DNA of 64,000 nt from Selaginella moellendorffii (GCF_000143415.4 NW_003314317.1:248001-312000), one strand, 5' to 3'; shown: positions 23,209 to 35,193, counted from the first letter of the stretch. The notes: generated by a model from the letters alone, not told the origin. Made by a program: numbers and translations.

Positions 23209-24926
23209 AAAATAAAGAAGGCCATCTTCAAGCGATATTGAGAATGTAAATGCCGAAAATGCAAGTCATCAGCAAGTGATGCAGGATTCTCAAACCCATC
23301 TCGAAGCCTTCGAATCCACGGCTCAATCTTTTGAGCCTCGCGAACCTCATCCAGAGAAGGTAGATCTTGCTCTACGCCCTGTGGACACTGAACGTCAAGG
23401 ACAGCAACCGCCGACAGCACAGAATTCTCATCTAGAAAATTCACAGATGCTGGAACAACAGGTTCGTCAGAAACATGAGAAGTGAGTGGAGAAGGAAGAG
23501 GAGCTCGAGAAAGGGCATCAGCATCAGCCATAGAACTCCCTGGGCGATGAACAACATCGAAATCATATATCTGAAGCTTCAAAGCCCATCGAGCCGTACG
23601 ACCAACCAGGTTCTTCCGCTTCAATAATGAAGTAACAGCAGCATGGTCACCTTCAAGTAACGTCCGAGAACCATGTAGATATGCATGAAGTTTCTCGAAA
23701 CCCCAGACTGCTGCTAAACACTCCTTCTCCGTTGTGGAGTAGTTCATCTCCGCTGGTTGTAATGTACGGCTTATGTATGCAATGGGATGGCGCTGACCAG
23801 GCACACTCGAGCTCTCTTGCATCAACACACCTCCAAGACCAATGTCAGAAGCATCCACGCGCAAAATAAAAGGTCGAGTGTAGTCAGGATATGCCAAAAC
23901 CGGAGGAGTCGTCAATAGCTCTTTGAGATTCACGAACGCCCGCTCACAATCGGGAGACCAGATGAAAGATGACGTTGATGACTTCAGCAACGCTCGCAAT
24001 GGTGTAGTGCGATCGGAAAGATGATCCACAAAACGACCGAGATACTGCACCTTACCCAAAAAGCGCTGCACATCATTCACACACTTCGGAGTAGGGAACT
24101 TTAGAACAGCCACAAGTTTGTCAGGATCAACTTGCAAACCCTCACGAGAAATACGGTACCCAAGATAAGTTGTGTCCTTGGACCCAAACACGCACTTCGA
24201 CCGCTTCAGCTTTAAACCAACGTCGCGTAGCCGATCCAACACTTTACAAACATCACGAACATGCTCCTCCCACGTCCCCTTCGAGTGGATCAAGACATCA
24301 TCAATGAAGTCAGTCGTCACCTCCGGCATATCGCAAAGAACCTCGTCCATCATCCGCTGAAAAGTTGCTGGAGCATTGTTCAAACCAAACGGCATCACCA
24401 AAAACTCGTACAAACCAAATGGTGTACAAAAAGCAGTCTTAGGAATATCTTCTTTAGCCATCGGTACTTGCCAATACCCAGAAGCAAGATCTAGCTTGGT
24501 GAACCAACGACTGCGCCCCAGACGATCCAAGAGATCAGCAGTGTGAGGAAGAGGGTACACGTTCGGGATTGTCACTTCATTTAACAGACGATAGTCGATG
24601 CAAAAACGAATACTCCCATCAGGCTTCGTCACAAGATGAGGTTCACATGCCCAAGGACTCCGCGACTTCCGAATAACACCCTTCTCCAACATCTCCTTGA
24701 CGTTTGCACGTAAAATCTTGATCTCCTTGGGTGACCGACGACGAACAGGAACCTTGATTGGACGAGCATCCCCGGTTGGAATGGGATGACGTGTGGCAAT
24801 CTTGGCCCCAGACGATAGGTCAAATTCAAAGAGATCAGAATACTCCTTCATGAGCTGGTCAACAGCTGCAACACAAAGATCATCGGAGGGATCGGAAAAG
24901 GGAAGAGCAGAACAAGATGGAAACAC
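23209..24926 (-). CDS. Gypsy reverse transcriptase-RNase H
   Basis: This part copies element RNA into DNA and removes the RNA. The fingers and palm motifs are present: [56 protein letters not shown]. The catalytic pair is F-I-D-D near residue 212, with F where Y is usual. RNase H has the R-V-D-A-S-D start, the E of STTEKECLAAVWGFEK and the D of LLEGDHAAV. An H-R-P-G motif and DALSR close the domain. The good frame ends near 23235, where one extra base throws the reading out of phase with integrase. Confidence 0.9.
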
Positions 24927-25073
24927 AAGAGGAAATAGTGGGGGAACAAAAGTAATGGAAGCAGAGGTAGAAGTAGAGGGACGAAGAGGTACGGAAGTGA
25001 GAGGAATGGATGAAACATAAGGAAGTATGAGACAAGGGGGAGAAGCCTCAAAGTCACACTTGGCATGATTGTG

Positions 25074-25598
25074 CTACAACCAATCCATATCAAGAATGAG
25101 GTCAAAAGCTTGACTCGGCACCACCCGCAATGACTGCAACTCAAGCTCGAGATCGCCCACACGCACAACCAGGTCCGCCTCATCTCGTGCACATGCATCT
25201 GTACGGCCGTTGCCATAAAGAATGAAAACTGGATCCGCCGCACGACGCAAGTGTAGACGACAACGTGTGGTAACAGGTCGAGCAATAGAAGATAAACTCG
25301 AACCTGTATCAACCAACACGGAGAGAAGAATAGGAGACCTCTTGTTATAAAAACGAGTTTGGAAAGTAAACACTAGATGAACCGGTGTCGAGTGAACCCC
25401 TTGATGATACTCCCGAAAGAAAGATGGAGGGGTCACTAACTTATTCGCGCAAGGTCCCTCCATTACTCGCGCGACTCCTCGTTTCCCGAATGCACCTCGG
25501 TATCCAAACCTTCCACCGCAGCAGCACCAACGGGACGTTGCTGACGCCAAGGTCTCCACCCAGGAAATGGAGGTCGCCAATCCGGAAAGCGCCGACAA
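25074..25598 (-). CDS. Gypsy aspartic protease segment
   Basis: An open frame overlaps the end of gag in a different register. It carries the retroviral-type protease active site V-D-T-G-S-S near residue 98 and the downstream I-L-D-M-D-W-L that resembles the second conserved loop. It ends at a TAG (25074-25076) directly after D-W-L, where family members continue with H-N. The frame then stays open into the reverse transcriptase at 24926, so a single nonsense mutation separates them. Confidence 0.75.
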   Translation of the reverse strand: MSALSGLATSISWVETLASATSRWCCCGGRFGYRGAFGKRGVARVMEGPCANKLVTPPSFFREYHQGVHSTPVHLVFTFQTRFYNKRSPILLSVLVDTGSSLSSIARPVTTRCRLHLRRAADPVFILYGNGRTDACARDEADLVVRVGDLELELQSLRVVPSQAFDLILDMDWL

Positions 25599-26395
25599 CG
25601 CCGATAAGTATGACCAACTTCATCACACGCCCAGCAACGAACGTCATGGCCACGACCACGTACTCGCCCTTGTCCTTGGACTCGAGTAGCAGCAGCATCA
25701 ACCTCCATGGGAACAGGACCATCACTCATAGGAAGTGGAGCTGAAGGACGTGTAGCAAGAAGTGGAAGAGGCGACGTCTCATAACGTTGTGCCAAGCGAA
25801 GAGCATCGTCAAGAGTGGCAGGAGCAAGTGCATGCACAAGTCCGACAAGATCTTGACGAAGTGCTGGCCACAACATTTCTAGTTTGATCCGTTCCGACAT
25901 ATTTGGCTCCGCACGAAGCAAAAGACTTCGGAAACGAACGCCAAATTGCATCACCGACTCAGATGGCCCTTGGCGAAGACGATGCAATTGTTGGAAGGCA
26001 TCATCACAATCGTCGGCGTGTCCGAAGGCGCGTTTGAAGACGTCCGGAAGAACACTCCAATCGCCACGAGTAGCTGCGCTCAATCCATTGTACCACTGCA
26101 ATGCCGTCCCTTGGAGACATGTGGGGAACTCACGCAAACGTCGAGCATCATCCCAAGAATGATATGTGGCAATCACCGTGAAGTGATCGAACCAATGGTA
26201 CACATCATCCCCAGGATTCCCACGAAAGAACTCCGGCCGAACGCGAGGATTGGCACCAAAAGCAGGAGGAGTTGTACCATGTGCCGTGAACGCCGCCATC
26301 AACTGAGTTTGGTTGTTCAATTGCAAGCGCATAGCATCAAGCAATTGAACCAACTGCTGCTCTAGAGTCAAAGGAGGAGATTGCGGATCGGCCAT
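25463..26395 (-). CDS. Gypsy gag
   Basis: The product is a 310-residue structural protein that packages element RNA. The central gag core is seen at residues about 45-190 (PEFFRGNPGDDVYHWFDHF, then a W-Y-N-G motif and a DDCDDAFQQLHRLRQG segment). A CCHC zinc knuckle C-W-A-C-D-E-V-G-H-T-Y-R-R-C lies near residue 262. The start ATG at 26395 is the first in frame after the 5' LTR and leader. The frame ends with a stop at 25463. The protease continues in another frame, so expression needs a frameshift or the copy is broken. Confidence 0.85.
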   Translation of the reverse strand: MADPQSPPLTLEQQLVQLLDAMRLQLNNQTQLMAAFTAHGTTPPAFGANPRVRPEFFRGNPGDDVYHWFDHFTVIATYHSWDDARRLREFPTCLQGTALQWYNGLSAATRGDWSVLPDVFKRAFGHADDCDDAFQQLHRLRQGPSESVMQFGVRFRSLLLRAEPNMSERIKLEMLWPALRQDLVGLVHALAPATLDDALRLAQRYETSPLPLLATRPSAPLPMSDGPVPMEVDAAATRVQGQGRVRGRGHDVRCWACDEVGHTYRRCRRFPDWRPPFPGWRPWRQQRPVGAAAVEGLDTEVHSGNEESRE

Positions 26396-26609
26396 GAAAA
26401 TGAATGAAAAAGAAAGAGCAAAAGAAGAGAAATGACAAAAAGCTGGAAAGAAATGGTAGATCTAGACAATGCAAAAAGCTAGATCTAAACCAAAATCCTG
26501 AAAGGAAAGAACAAAAGAAAGGAAATGGAAAAAGCTAGATCTAGACAATGCAAAAGCTAGATCTAAACCGAAATCCCAAATCCAAGCACTCCCCAGGGAC
26601 AATCAAAGG

Positions 26610-26627
26610 TGCCCCTCAACTCCACCA
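26610..26627 (-). other. Primer-binding site, tRNA not initiator Met
   Basis: One base inside the 5' LTR the element strand reads TGGTGGAGTTGAGGGGCA. It begins with the TGG complementary to tRNA CCA ends. It does not match the initiator-Met type site (TGGTATCRGAGC) used by the other families in this window. Confidence 0.6.
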
Positions 26628-26628
26628 A

Positions 26629-26803
26629 TGTGAGTGCATGGAATATGGAAAGGGAATACAGAAATGTGCATATCAATTAGCCCAAAAACCCTAGCTTATA
26701 TACAGGAGCAAGTGGTCCGGATTGAAACCAATCCGACGGCTACCAAAATCCCACTACGCTAATATTAGTATACGGCATCGTAGCCGTACACTTGTCCCTC
26801 ACA
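26629..26803 (-). repeat. 5' LTR of the 5.0 kb gypsy element
   Basis: It is 175 bp and near-identical to 21793-21967, with G/A and G/T differences only. Confidence 0.93.
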
Positions 26804-26807
26804 CCAT

Positions 26808-29039
26808 CACATTTATAAGCACAATAATAACCTTGAATTCAAACTTATATATAAAATTTAAGAGCTCAACCTCAAAATCTAGTTTGGAGCACCAAAATTC
26901 CAATTGCAATAATTTAGATTGATATAAAAAATATCAACTTTCAAGTTTATAGACAAATTTGACATATCGATATTAATGCAACAACACCAATTCAACTCGT
27001 TATAATTTTTCGATTTTCATTTTTTTTTCTTTTAATTTTGTTGCATTTTTGTCCTTGGTGGCTTTGTACTTCTTGAGTTTCTTGTTGTGAAGCTTCGATG
27101 ATTTCTTGAACTTCTCTTGGGATTATTTCGATGATGATTATGGATTGATTTTGTAGTTTAGTTATGGGAATTTTGGTGATTATGATATTTCTCATCTTTG
27201 AATGCAAGATACAAGAAGACTCCTGAAGGCACTCAAGAATTTTCCTCTCAAATATTTTTTATAAAAATCTTCAATTTAATATACAACAATCAAAATAAAG
27301 AAAACCATATACCAATACATTCAAGAATCATCCCTTATAAAAAATTTATAGGAAAACAAAATAAAACAAAACTTTATATATGGAGACTTATCCTCAAACT
27401 TTCTTGGATCTCCCATGTCTATCTAGATCAAGAATACGTTTGCCAAAAAAAAAAAACACAATAACATATACAAGATAAAATCAATCGAATTTATGAGAGA
27501 CTATTGACTTTTCTACTTCAAGAAATAAAAAATATCATTGGAAAAAAATTCTTTCAAGGATATATCATACCTATAAGTATAGCCATACACAAATTACCTA
27601 GTGAAGAAATATGAAATGGAATTTAGGGTAAAAAACAATGGATACACTTATAAACCTTTAAGCTTTTAGCTAAAGTAATTTGCTAGAACCATTATTTCGA
27701 CACATGAATAATGATCAAAGATAGAAGAATACAAGAACCAAAGATTTAAAAACCTGTTTTGACATCAATATCAAGGACAACACTTTAAATACAATCACTA
27801 CTTAACTCAAATTTTTTGAATATCACCATCGACTGGAAAGCACGGACACTCATAGTGAGGATGCAAAAGATTAAACACATCACAATTAAAAGTACGCCAC
27901 AAATACTTTTAAAAAATTTAACACAACAAGGACTTGTAAAAAGAGTATCCATAATATGCACTCTTGTTTAATCCCAAAGTTGGCGAGCAGTGACTTTGTT
28001 GAAGATTGATCAAATTTATCGAGCTGAATATGACATAGCAATACAAATACCAACACATAAAATCGTGTTAGTCTACATAACACAATTCTATAACAATACA
28101 ATATTTCCTTGAAAAGAATACAACATACCAAAGACTAGTAGACACACTCAAGAAATCAAACTCAAGACAACGAATTTAAGAAAACAAATACAAAACTCTA
28201 GTAGAATACTGAATGTACACACACAAACCTAATTTGTTCAAGATACAAGAACGAGATTCATGACAACAAAAATGAGAAGATAGAAGAGAATCCTAGTAAG
28301 CATTACAAAAAAAAATGGAGCACTAAAATTCAAGAACAAATCCTTGAGAGAATATTATCAACAACTATGACAAAATAAATTAAACAACACAAGTGGGAGA
28401 ATCAAGCCAATATGATAAAAATTGAGGACTCAATAAAAGAATATTTAGAAAATTGAGAATAATATTTACCACTACTAAAGAATTTAGACTACGAAGCCTA
28501 CAACACCAATGACTTTCAATTATATACACGACTACTAAAAAAACAAGTTCAAACCAAAGGTAAAAAAATGGTTTTTATCAACTCAATATAGTATGCTAAC
28601 ATGATCAATTATCTAATGTTCACTAGTAACAAAATTGAAAACACCAAAAGATATTTATAACAATTCAACTTGATTATTAAAATTAACTAATAACAACATA
28701 ACAAAAAACTTTTATTCCCATTCACTCTCATTAACAAAGCACTCAAAGTTACTACAACCTTGACGAAAAACTCGAATTCATCGATAAGATAAAAAATTTA
28801 AAGAAAAATACCAACTTGAAGGAACCACAACTAAACATCTTGAACATTTCAAAAGTATCAAACAAGACAAAAAGAAGACATTGAAGATTACATATAAAAA
28901 TTCAAATAACATGCAAGACATTACAAAAACTTACTAACCAAACAAAATAAATATATTTAATATGTACAGGGTTTAAAGAAGATTTATGAATAAATGGTTG
29001 CAATGACAAGTGTCGATGACAACTTTGAAGCTAACATGA
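26808..29039. other. Very AT-rich DNA, no gene recognised
   Basis: Open frames are short and of poly-A or poly-T-driven composition. It is probably the 5' part of the old gypsy relic whose gag and protease are visible at 29.04-29.82 kb. Confidence 0.45.
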
Positions 29040-29817
29040 TTGTTGAAGAAATTTTCAAGAAGATCAAGAATCTCAAGAAACAATTTTAAATATTCTCAAA
29101 AAGGTAATCCTCAAGAAAAAAAGACTCATCTGACAATAAAAAAGAATACAACCTTCAATACCAAAAAAAAAACAAAAAACAAAACTTTATCAAAATACTC
29201 AAGAAAGTCACAATCAATAATGAACTCAAAAAAGGAGTATGGTGTATTAAATGCAAAAATGATAGATATATCACAATAAAATATAAGTTTTAAATTCCTA
29301 AATGCCAGATTTGTGAAAAAGAAGGATATACTACGAAGACCTGTTGTTATCAAGGAGTTGCAGAAGTCATACAAGTCAAGAAAATACATCCTAAACTCCT
29401 CCAATGAATCGAAGACAGTATAATCATCCTCACCAAAATCAACAACAATGGCAATCCAACTATCAAAATCAAGGTAATTATAATTCTAATTTGAGATACT
29501 AAAGAAGCTATACATATCATAACCAAAACTACAAAGATGACTAATTTACTAATAGGCTTATCAACAACCTTATCCAGAAAATTAACAATTGCCTCATACT
29601 TGAAAAAATAACTACTCAAAATTTGTTAAACACCAACACAAGCATAATCAACTTAAGTAAAGAAAATGACTGATAACACCTTAATCCACGAATTTATCAT
29701 CCAATCTAGCGACTTTGACAAAGATGTACCATGCATACCAATCCAAATAGGAAACAACAAAATTCCTCAAGCAATCATCAATGGTAGTGCAAGTGTCAAC
29801 ATTATCAAATACTCAAT
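29040..29817 (+). pseudogene. Old gypsy gag zinc knuckle and protease start, left half
   Basis: Near 29245-29345 decayed knuckles appear: C-I-K-C, then C-Q-I-C-E-K-E-G-Y-T-T-K-T-C with H replaced by Y. From 29666 an open frame resembles a retroelement protease: PCIPIQIGNNKIPQAIINGSA then SVNIIKYS, matching the D-x-G-S-S-x-N-I-I motif with the catalytic D changed to N. The reading is cut at 29817 by the chromovirus and resumes at 57701 on the far side of it. Confidence 0.65.
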
Positions 29818-31048
29818 TGTAAAGAACCAACTCGCCGAAGTGTCGTAGGCTAAAGGAGCACCGAAAGTTTGACCAAAATGATAAAGAGTTCATCGGATGA
29901 GACTAAGTCTAAGATCGAGTTAAAGACCGACTCTAAGACCGAGTTCGAGATAGAGTCCGGAATCGAGTCCGAGACCAACTCGGAGACCGAGTTCGAGTCC
30001 AAGTTCGAGACCGAGCTCGAGACGGAGTCCGAGATCCGAAATCGGGTCCGAGACCGAGTCCGAGGTCGAGTCCGAGGTCGGGTCCGAGATCGGGTCCGAG
30101 ATCGAGTCCGAGATCGAGTCCGAGACTGAATCCGAAGTCGGATCCGAGATCGGGTCCGAGATCGGGTCCGAGATCGAGTCCGAGATCGAGTCCGAGACCG
30201 AATCCGAAGTCGGATCCGAGATCGAGTCCGAGATCGAGCCAGAGACTAAATCCGAGTACTAATACGGGTCAAGGGGTGAAAGCCCAAAGCGTGCGTCTCC
30301 CCGGGGGGGGGGGCTGTAGGGGGTTCCAAAAGTATAGTAGGGATAGTGAGGTCCAGGAATCAGTTTTGAAGGGACTCTCCAGTGGGGCTTCCAAACTGAC
30401 TTGAGGTTGAGACTGGGACCGAGGGGCCTTGGGTGGGAGTGAGTATGGACTTGGTTGGTGCCGGAGGGGCCATCCAAGGAAGTGCTCAAGAGCAGCTCCC
30501 ACTCCCGAAAGGGAAACCGATTGCGGTGCTCCCGGCTTATGTGGAGTGGTGCCCCATTTGAGTACCATGCGGCTCATTGGTCCTCGCCCTTCCTAGGGGC
30601 TTGGACCTTCCCTTCGGGATGGAAGTGGGGGGCTAGAGGTACCCATACCAGGCCGTTAAGCCACGGTGTTTCACCCCGACGTCCCGAAGCAAGTGCTACA
30701 CCTAAGGCTTGGGATTTAAAGGGTCCCATGATCAAGTCTTGTTGTACTAAGGGGTGTTAGGAACCTGGAGGCTTGGTGTGCTTGGCTGCTTGTGCCTGCG
30801 GGGAGTGTAGCCGAACCTTAAGTCCAGTCTAACCCAGGGAGGGGGATTGGGAGAGATTTGGGAATCCGTAAACAGATGGCTAACACTCTGTTGCTCGTGC
30901 AGTGAGTAGCTGAACCCAAGTAGGACCAAGTAGGAGCTGGTACAATAGGCAAGAACCTTGGCAAGGGAACTTAGCACAAGCCAAGGCAGTGTTGGTCGGA
31001 TAGACGAGGTAAGCTAGCAAATTGGAAAGAAAAAATTTGTGGCTTACA
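29818..31048 (+). repeat. 5' LTR of chromovirus copy 2 (1231 bp)
   Basis: It starts TGTAAAGAACC and ends GTGGCTTACA. It has the minisatellite at about 29885-30250, the GGTGAAAGCCCAAAGC core at about 30275 and a poly-G tract at 30303. Confidence 0.95.
29885..30250 (+). repeat. LTR minisatellite
   Basis: This array of GAGTCCGAGAYC-type units is the counterpart of 985-1250, 56185-56515 and 58135-58360. Array lengths differ between copies. Confidence 0.9.
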
Positions 31049-31051
31049 ATT

Positions 31052-31064
31052 TGGTATCGGAGCC
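31052..31064 (+). other. Primer-binding site, initiator-Met tRNA type
   Basis: TGGTATCGGAGCC begins three bases after the 5' LTR. It matches the complement of the plant initiator-Met tRNA end except for one base. Confidence 0.85.
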
Positions 31065-31106
31065 TTTTCCTTAGTTCTAGCGAAGGATAGAGGCGGATTG
31101 CTGGGA

Positions 31107-32290
31107 GATGGCAAGGGCAGGGCATAACTGAACCCAGGCGGAGACGGAACCTCCGCCGGAGCTGGAGCCTCCGGTTGAACAAGAGGCTATGGATGAGGAA
31201 TCCTTGCATGAGGAGGGCTCTAGTGAGGAAACTTCCAAACAGGAGTCCGGTGGTGAAGTTCGGTCGTCCAAGGCTCGATTGGACGTGCTAGAAGGACAGT
31301 TGGCACAGACCAATGCCCTGTTGGAGACTCTCGTACGCAAGCTAAAGCGTGACGAGAAGCGGAAGAAAAGGCGAAAGACTACGGATGCTAGCAGCGCAGA
31401 AGGTGCGGACCCTTTGGCAGGGACTGAGGCAAAACCAGACAAGGTCGAACAGACCGAAGTGGAATTAGTCCTTCAGGCAGTTCCCAAGTACAAACCAAAG
31501 CCCCCACTGGTCTTCAAGGGAGTGAACGACTATAAGGTGGTGGAGGATTGGTTTTACGATATGGAGGACTACTTCCAAGCGTTGTGATTACCGAGCTTGG
31601 AGAAGGTCCCATGTGCAAAACCATACTTGGCAGATAATGCCAAGTTTTGGTGGAGAACAACGGAGGCCAACGAAGGACCGGTGGCCACTTGGGACATGAT
31701 GAAGGCGAGGATCCGCGCAACATACGTTCCTCCAAATGCCACTCTGCATCTGAGAGATGAGCTGAGTAGGCTGAAGCAGACTGGAACCATCCAGGAATAT
31801 GTGAATGGGTTCATGGTAAAGAGGATACTGGTCACGGACATGGGGGATATAGATGCGTTCCATACCTTCATATCAGGTTTGCAAACCTGGGCTCGCGGTG
31901 AGGTGATGCGCTGGAACCCGACCAACTACAAGGAAGCGTTGGATGCGGCCATCAAGGTGCATTTCAATGATAACCTGCGAAAGGGGAACACGATAGGGTC
32001 GGGATCCACGTTTAGCAAAGGGGCCAAACCAAGGGGAACATTTAGCAGGGGGAAATTCAAGAAGAGTTTCTCTAAGAATGAGTCCTCGGGGTTCCGGAAA
32101 GGCAAATCCGGTGGCCAGCGAGCGAGTACTTGGGGGAGTCAAGCAAAAAGAGACAAACCCACGGATAAGAAGGTCAAATTGTATAGCAGCGTGGGAAACA
32201 ACGTATGCTACAACTGCAGTGAAGCGGGACACTTTTCAAGGGAATGTCCCTACCCGAAGAAGGCCAGAGCCAATATGGCCATCAAGTCGG
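31107..32290 (+). pseudogene. Chromoviral gag
   Basis: This is the particle protein of the element. From the ATG at 31107 the frame runs to the TRIM at 32291 with two in-frame TGA codons (31128-31130 and 31585-31587), both explained by CGA to TGA. The acidic and lysine-rich N-terminal part contains a coiled segment (VLEGQLAQTNALLETLVRKL). The gag core follows (FWWRTTEANEGPVATWDMMKARI near 31647, then LRDELSRLKQTGTIQEYVNGF). A basic linker leads to a CCHC knuckle, C-Y-N-C-S-E-A-G-H-F-S-R-E-C, near 32210. Gag ends a few codons past the TRIM junction. Confidence 0.85.
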
Positions 32291-32484
32291 TGTAAGCAAC
32301 CAAAGGGAACGACTTGAGAGACGATCCATGGGGTTCAAATATAGAGGGAAAGGGCCCATGAATAAGAGTGCACCCCCTTTTCCAATCGGTTAAGGGTCTT
32401 GGGATAGTTGGAGTTAAGCGTCCTTGGGTTTGAATAGTACTGGGTTGGGTGACCTCCCGGGAAGTCCAAACTCAGGAGCTTACA
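32291..32484 (+). repeat. TRIM 5' LTR
   Basis: This 194-bp repeat pairs with 32690-32883. Confidence 0.95.
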
Positions 32485-32689
32485 TTTGGTATCAGAGGGG
32501 TCTCGGGTCCGACTCTGTTGGTTGGCTAGGGGAATCACACCACATGTTGATTGACATCTGGCTGGTCCAGTTTGCTCCCGCTGGGCTCGACCCGAGGGGT
32601 AGGGTGTCAAGAGAGCGGGGCTCTCGGGAGAGCTGTGGCTCTCAGCTTCCGTTCACGAGGGCGTGAACTTGCAGGGAAGCGTGGTGGAT

Positions 32690-32883
32690 TGTAAGCAACC
32701 AAAGGGAATGACTTGAGAGACGATCCATGGGGTTCAAATATAGAGGGAAAGGGCCCATGAATAAGAGTGCACCCCCTTTTCCAATCGGTTAAGGGTCTTG
32801 GGATAGTTGGAGTTAAGCGTCCTTGGGTTTGAATAGTACTGGGTTGGGTGACCTCCCGGGAAGTCCAAACTCAGGAGCTTACA
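32690..32883 (+). repeat. TRIM 3' LTR
   Basis: This 194-bp repeat pairs with 32291-32484. Confidence 0.95.
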
Positions 32884-32953
32884 GTCGGGTGAAGTCTAAA
32901 CTGAGATATGTGATCTAGTCCCTAACTCAAAGTTACTCATTACACGAGCAACT

Positions 32954-33199
32954 TTGGTAAAGAGTCGTTCGCGACATCTACTAGCCCTCCGAGGGAAGCT
33001 CGGAGGTAGCTTTGTTAAGATCCTTATTGACACGGGTGCTTCAGATAATTTTGTGGCTGCAGACATAGTCCGGCAAGCCGGACTAACGGTGAAGCAGTTA
33101 GGCGAACCAAGGACTATAGAGTTTGTTCAAGGTAGCCAAAGCACCAATGAGGTACTTCGACAAGCGAGAGTTGCCCCCCGCACGGCCAATAGAACATAA
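32954..33199 (+). pseudogene. Chromoviral protease, C-terminally deleted
   Basis: The active-site stretch I-L-I-D-T-G-A-S-D-N-F-V is clear near residue 24, followed by about 40 conserved residues. The second protease loop and the linker to reverse transcriptase, usually well over 100 residues, are missing. The frame changes near 33150-33160 straight into sequence just upstream of the reverse transcriptase fingers. An internal deletion is the simplest explanation. Confidence 0.8.
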
Positions 33200-34497
33200 G
33201 ATTGAGCTGGTCAAGGGTGCTGAGATGGTGGTTCGTCCCCCCTATCGTTTGAACGAAAAAGAACTCAAGGAGCTCAAGTGCCAACTAGAGGAGTTGGTGA
33301 ACAAAGGGTATGTTAAGTTGAGCAAGTCGCCGTATGGGGCGCCGGTTTTATTTGTGAAAAAGAAAGATGGTTCTATGCGCATGTGCATAGACTACCGGTT
33401 ACTCAACAAGTATACAAAGAAAAACAAGTACCCTTTGCCAAGAATTGAGGACCTGTTCGATAGGTTAGGAAAGGCAAAATACTTCTCGAGGATTGACCTA
33501 AGGTCAGGATACTACCAGATCAGGGTAGCCGAGGAAGATGTCGAGAAGACAACTTGTTGAACGAGGTATGGGAGCTTTGAGTTTCTGGTGATGCCCTTCG
33601 GGCTATGCAATGCGCCGGCAACGTTTTTAGCGCTGATGAACCACATTTTTGTACCCTATCTAGATCACTTCATGGTCATCTATATCGACGACATCCTGAT
33701 CTATAGCGAGACGCTAGAGGAGCATGCCGAACACTTGGCGAAGGTGTTTGAGAAACTAAGGGAACACAAACTGTATGCTAAAGAGAGCAAATGTGACTTT
33801 GCTCAACAAGAGGTAAAGTTTCTCAGGCATGTGGTGGGCCAGGACGGGCTCAAGGTGGACCCGGAGAAGGTCCAAGCGATCCAGGAATGGGAACGACCAT
33901 CGAATGTACATGAGTTGAGGGCGTTCTTGGGGCTATGCAACTACTATCGAAATTTTATCAGACACTATTCGAGAGTAGCCCTGCCCTTAACGGACCAAAC
34001 AGGAAAAGGGAAAATGGTATGGACAGCAGAATGCGAGGTGGCATTTGTCCACCTCAAAGGGAAGTTGAGGAAGGCTCCCGTGATGGCATTACCGGACTTT
34101 GGTAAGGACTTTGAGGTAGAAACGGATGCTTTGGACTGTGCGTTGGGCGCAGTTTTGAAGCAAGACAACCACCCAGCAGCGTTCTTCTCGAAAAAGTTGG
34201 ACAAGGCTCAATGGAAGTGGCCTGCCCATGAGAAGGAATTGTTTGCGGTGGTCAAGGCGCTCAAGGAGTGGCGACACTACCTTGGGAGACACTTCAAGGT
34301 TTATACGGACAATGTGGCAACGAAACACTTCTTGTCACAGCCCGACCTCAGAGGGAAACAAGGTCGGTGGGCCAATGCCTTGGCCGAGTTTGATTGCAAG
34401 ATTCTGTACAAGCCTGGGAAGAGCAACATCGTGGCGGCTGCGCTAAGTCGAAAAGCGAGCTTGAGGTTGGCGATATCGAGCGCAACAACAACCTTCT
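33160..34497 (+). pseudogene. Chromoviral reverse transcriptase-RNase H
   Basis: Conserved blocks follow in order: [53 protein letters not shown], the catalytic Y-I-D-D near 33687, and RNase H with ETDALDCALG, the E of HEKELFAVVKALKEW and the D of VYTDNVA. A TGA at 33558-33560 interrupts K-T-T-C-x-T-R-Y-G where family members have R (CGA to TGA). A TAG at 34497-34499 separates RNase H from integrase. Otherwise the frame is continuous. Confidence 0.9.
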
Positions 34498-35193
34498 AGG
34501 ACGATGTGCGGACAGCATATGAGAACGATGGTCTAGCACAAGAAGTGTTGCTGAGGAATCTAGAGGCATGGGAAGCTCACCAGAGGGGTGAGCTGCCAAC
34601 GGAAGAGAAAACGGGCTATGCGGAACGCAACGGACTCATCTATTACAAGCAAACGAGGGTGTATGTTCCAGAAGGGGAACTAAGGAAGATAGCCTTAGAA
34701 GAGTGTCATGACGGACTTCTTGCGGGACAAAGCGGAGTGCCCAAGACAATAGGCTTCCTCAAGAGGAAGTACCATTGGCCAGATATGGCTAAGGACGTCC
34801 AAGATTATATAAAGACATATCCAACATGTCAGCAGGTCAAAGCCGTGACTAAGGCTAGTGGGGGCTTGTTGCAAAGCATCCCAATTCCAGATCGTCCGTG
34901 GAAATGTCTTACGATGGACTTCATCACAGGACTTCCCCCAAACGAGGGGTTTGATGCGATATTCGTGGTGGTGGACCGATTTTCGAAAATGGCACATTTC
35001 ATACCCACCACAACGGAAGTGGATGCGGAAGGTGTGGCGAAGCTATTTTTCGAACAAGTGGTTCGAGTGCGGGGAAGGCCGGAAAAGATCATCTCAGATC
35101 GAGATAAGATCTTCACTAATAGGTTCTAGAGGACTCTCCTAGAACAGTATCGCACCAAGTTGAAATTCAACACAGCCTATCACCCACAGACAG

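Larger units (their letters stand above)
21793..26803 (-). mobile_element. Young gypsy LTR retrotransposon, 5.0 kb, short LTRs
   Basis: Two 175-bp LTRs (26629-26803 as 5' and 21793-21967 as 3' on the element strand) differ at only two positions seen. CCAT flanks both ends (21789-21792 and 26804-26807). The order gag, protease, reverse transcriptase, RNase H, integrase is that of Ty3/gypsy, without a chromodomain. Frame breaks between the parts (see the CDS entries) suggest it is not autonomous now, although the LTRs indicate recent insertion. The decayed copy at 2165-3510 belongs to the same family. Confidence 0.95.
32291..32883 (+). mobile_element. TRIM (miniature LTR retrotransposon), TSD GTCGG
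   Basis: Two 194-bp direct repeats (32291-32484 and 32690-32883) begin TGTAAGCAACC and end GGAGCTTACA. They differ at one position seen (32310). Between them lie a primer site TGGTATCAGAG (32487-32497) and about 190 bp without coding capacity, ending in a purine-rich GGGAAGCGTGGTGGA. GTCGG occurs at 32286-32290 and 32884-32888. It sits at the gag-pol boundary of the chromovirus. Near-identical LTRs mean a recent insertion. Confidence 0.95.
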
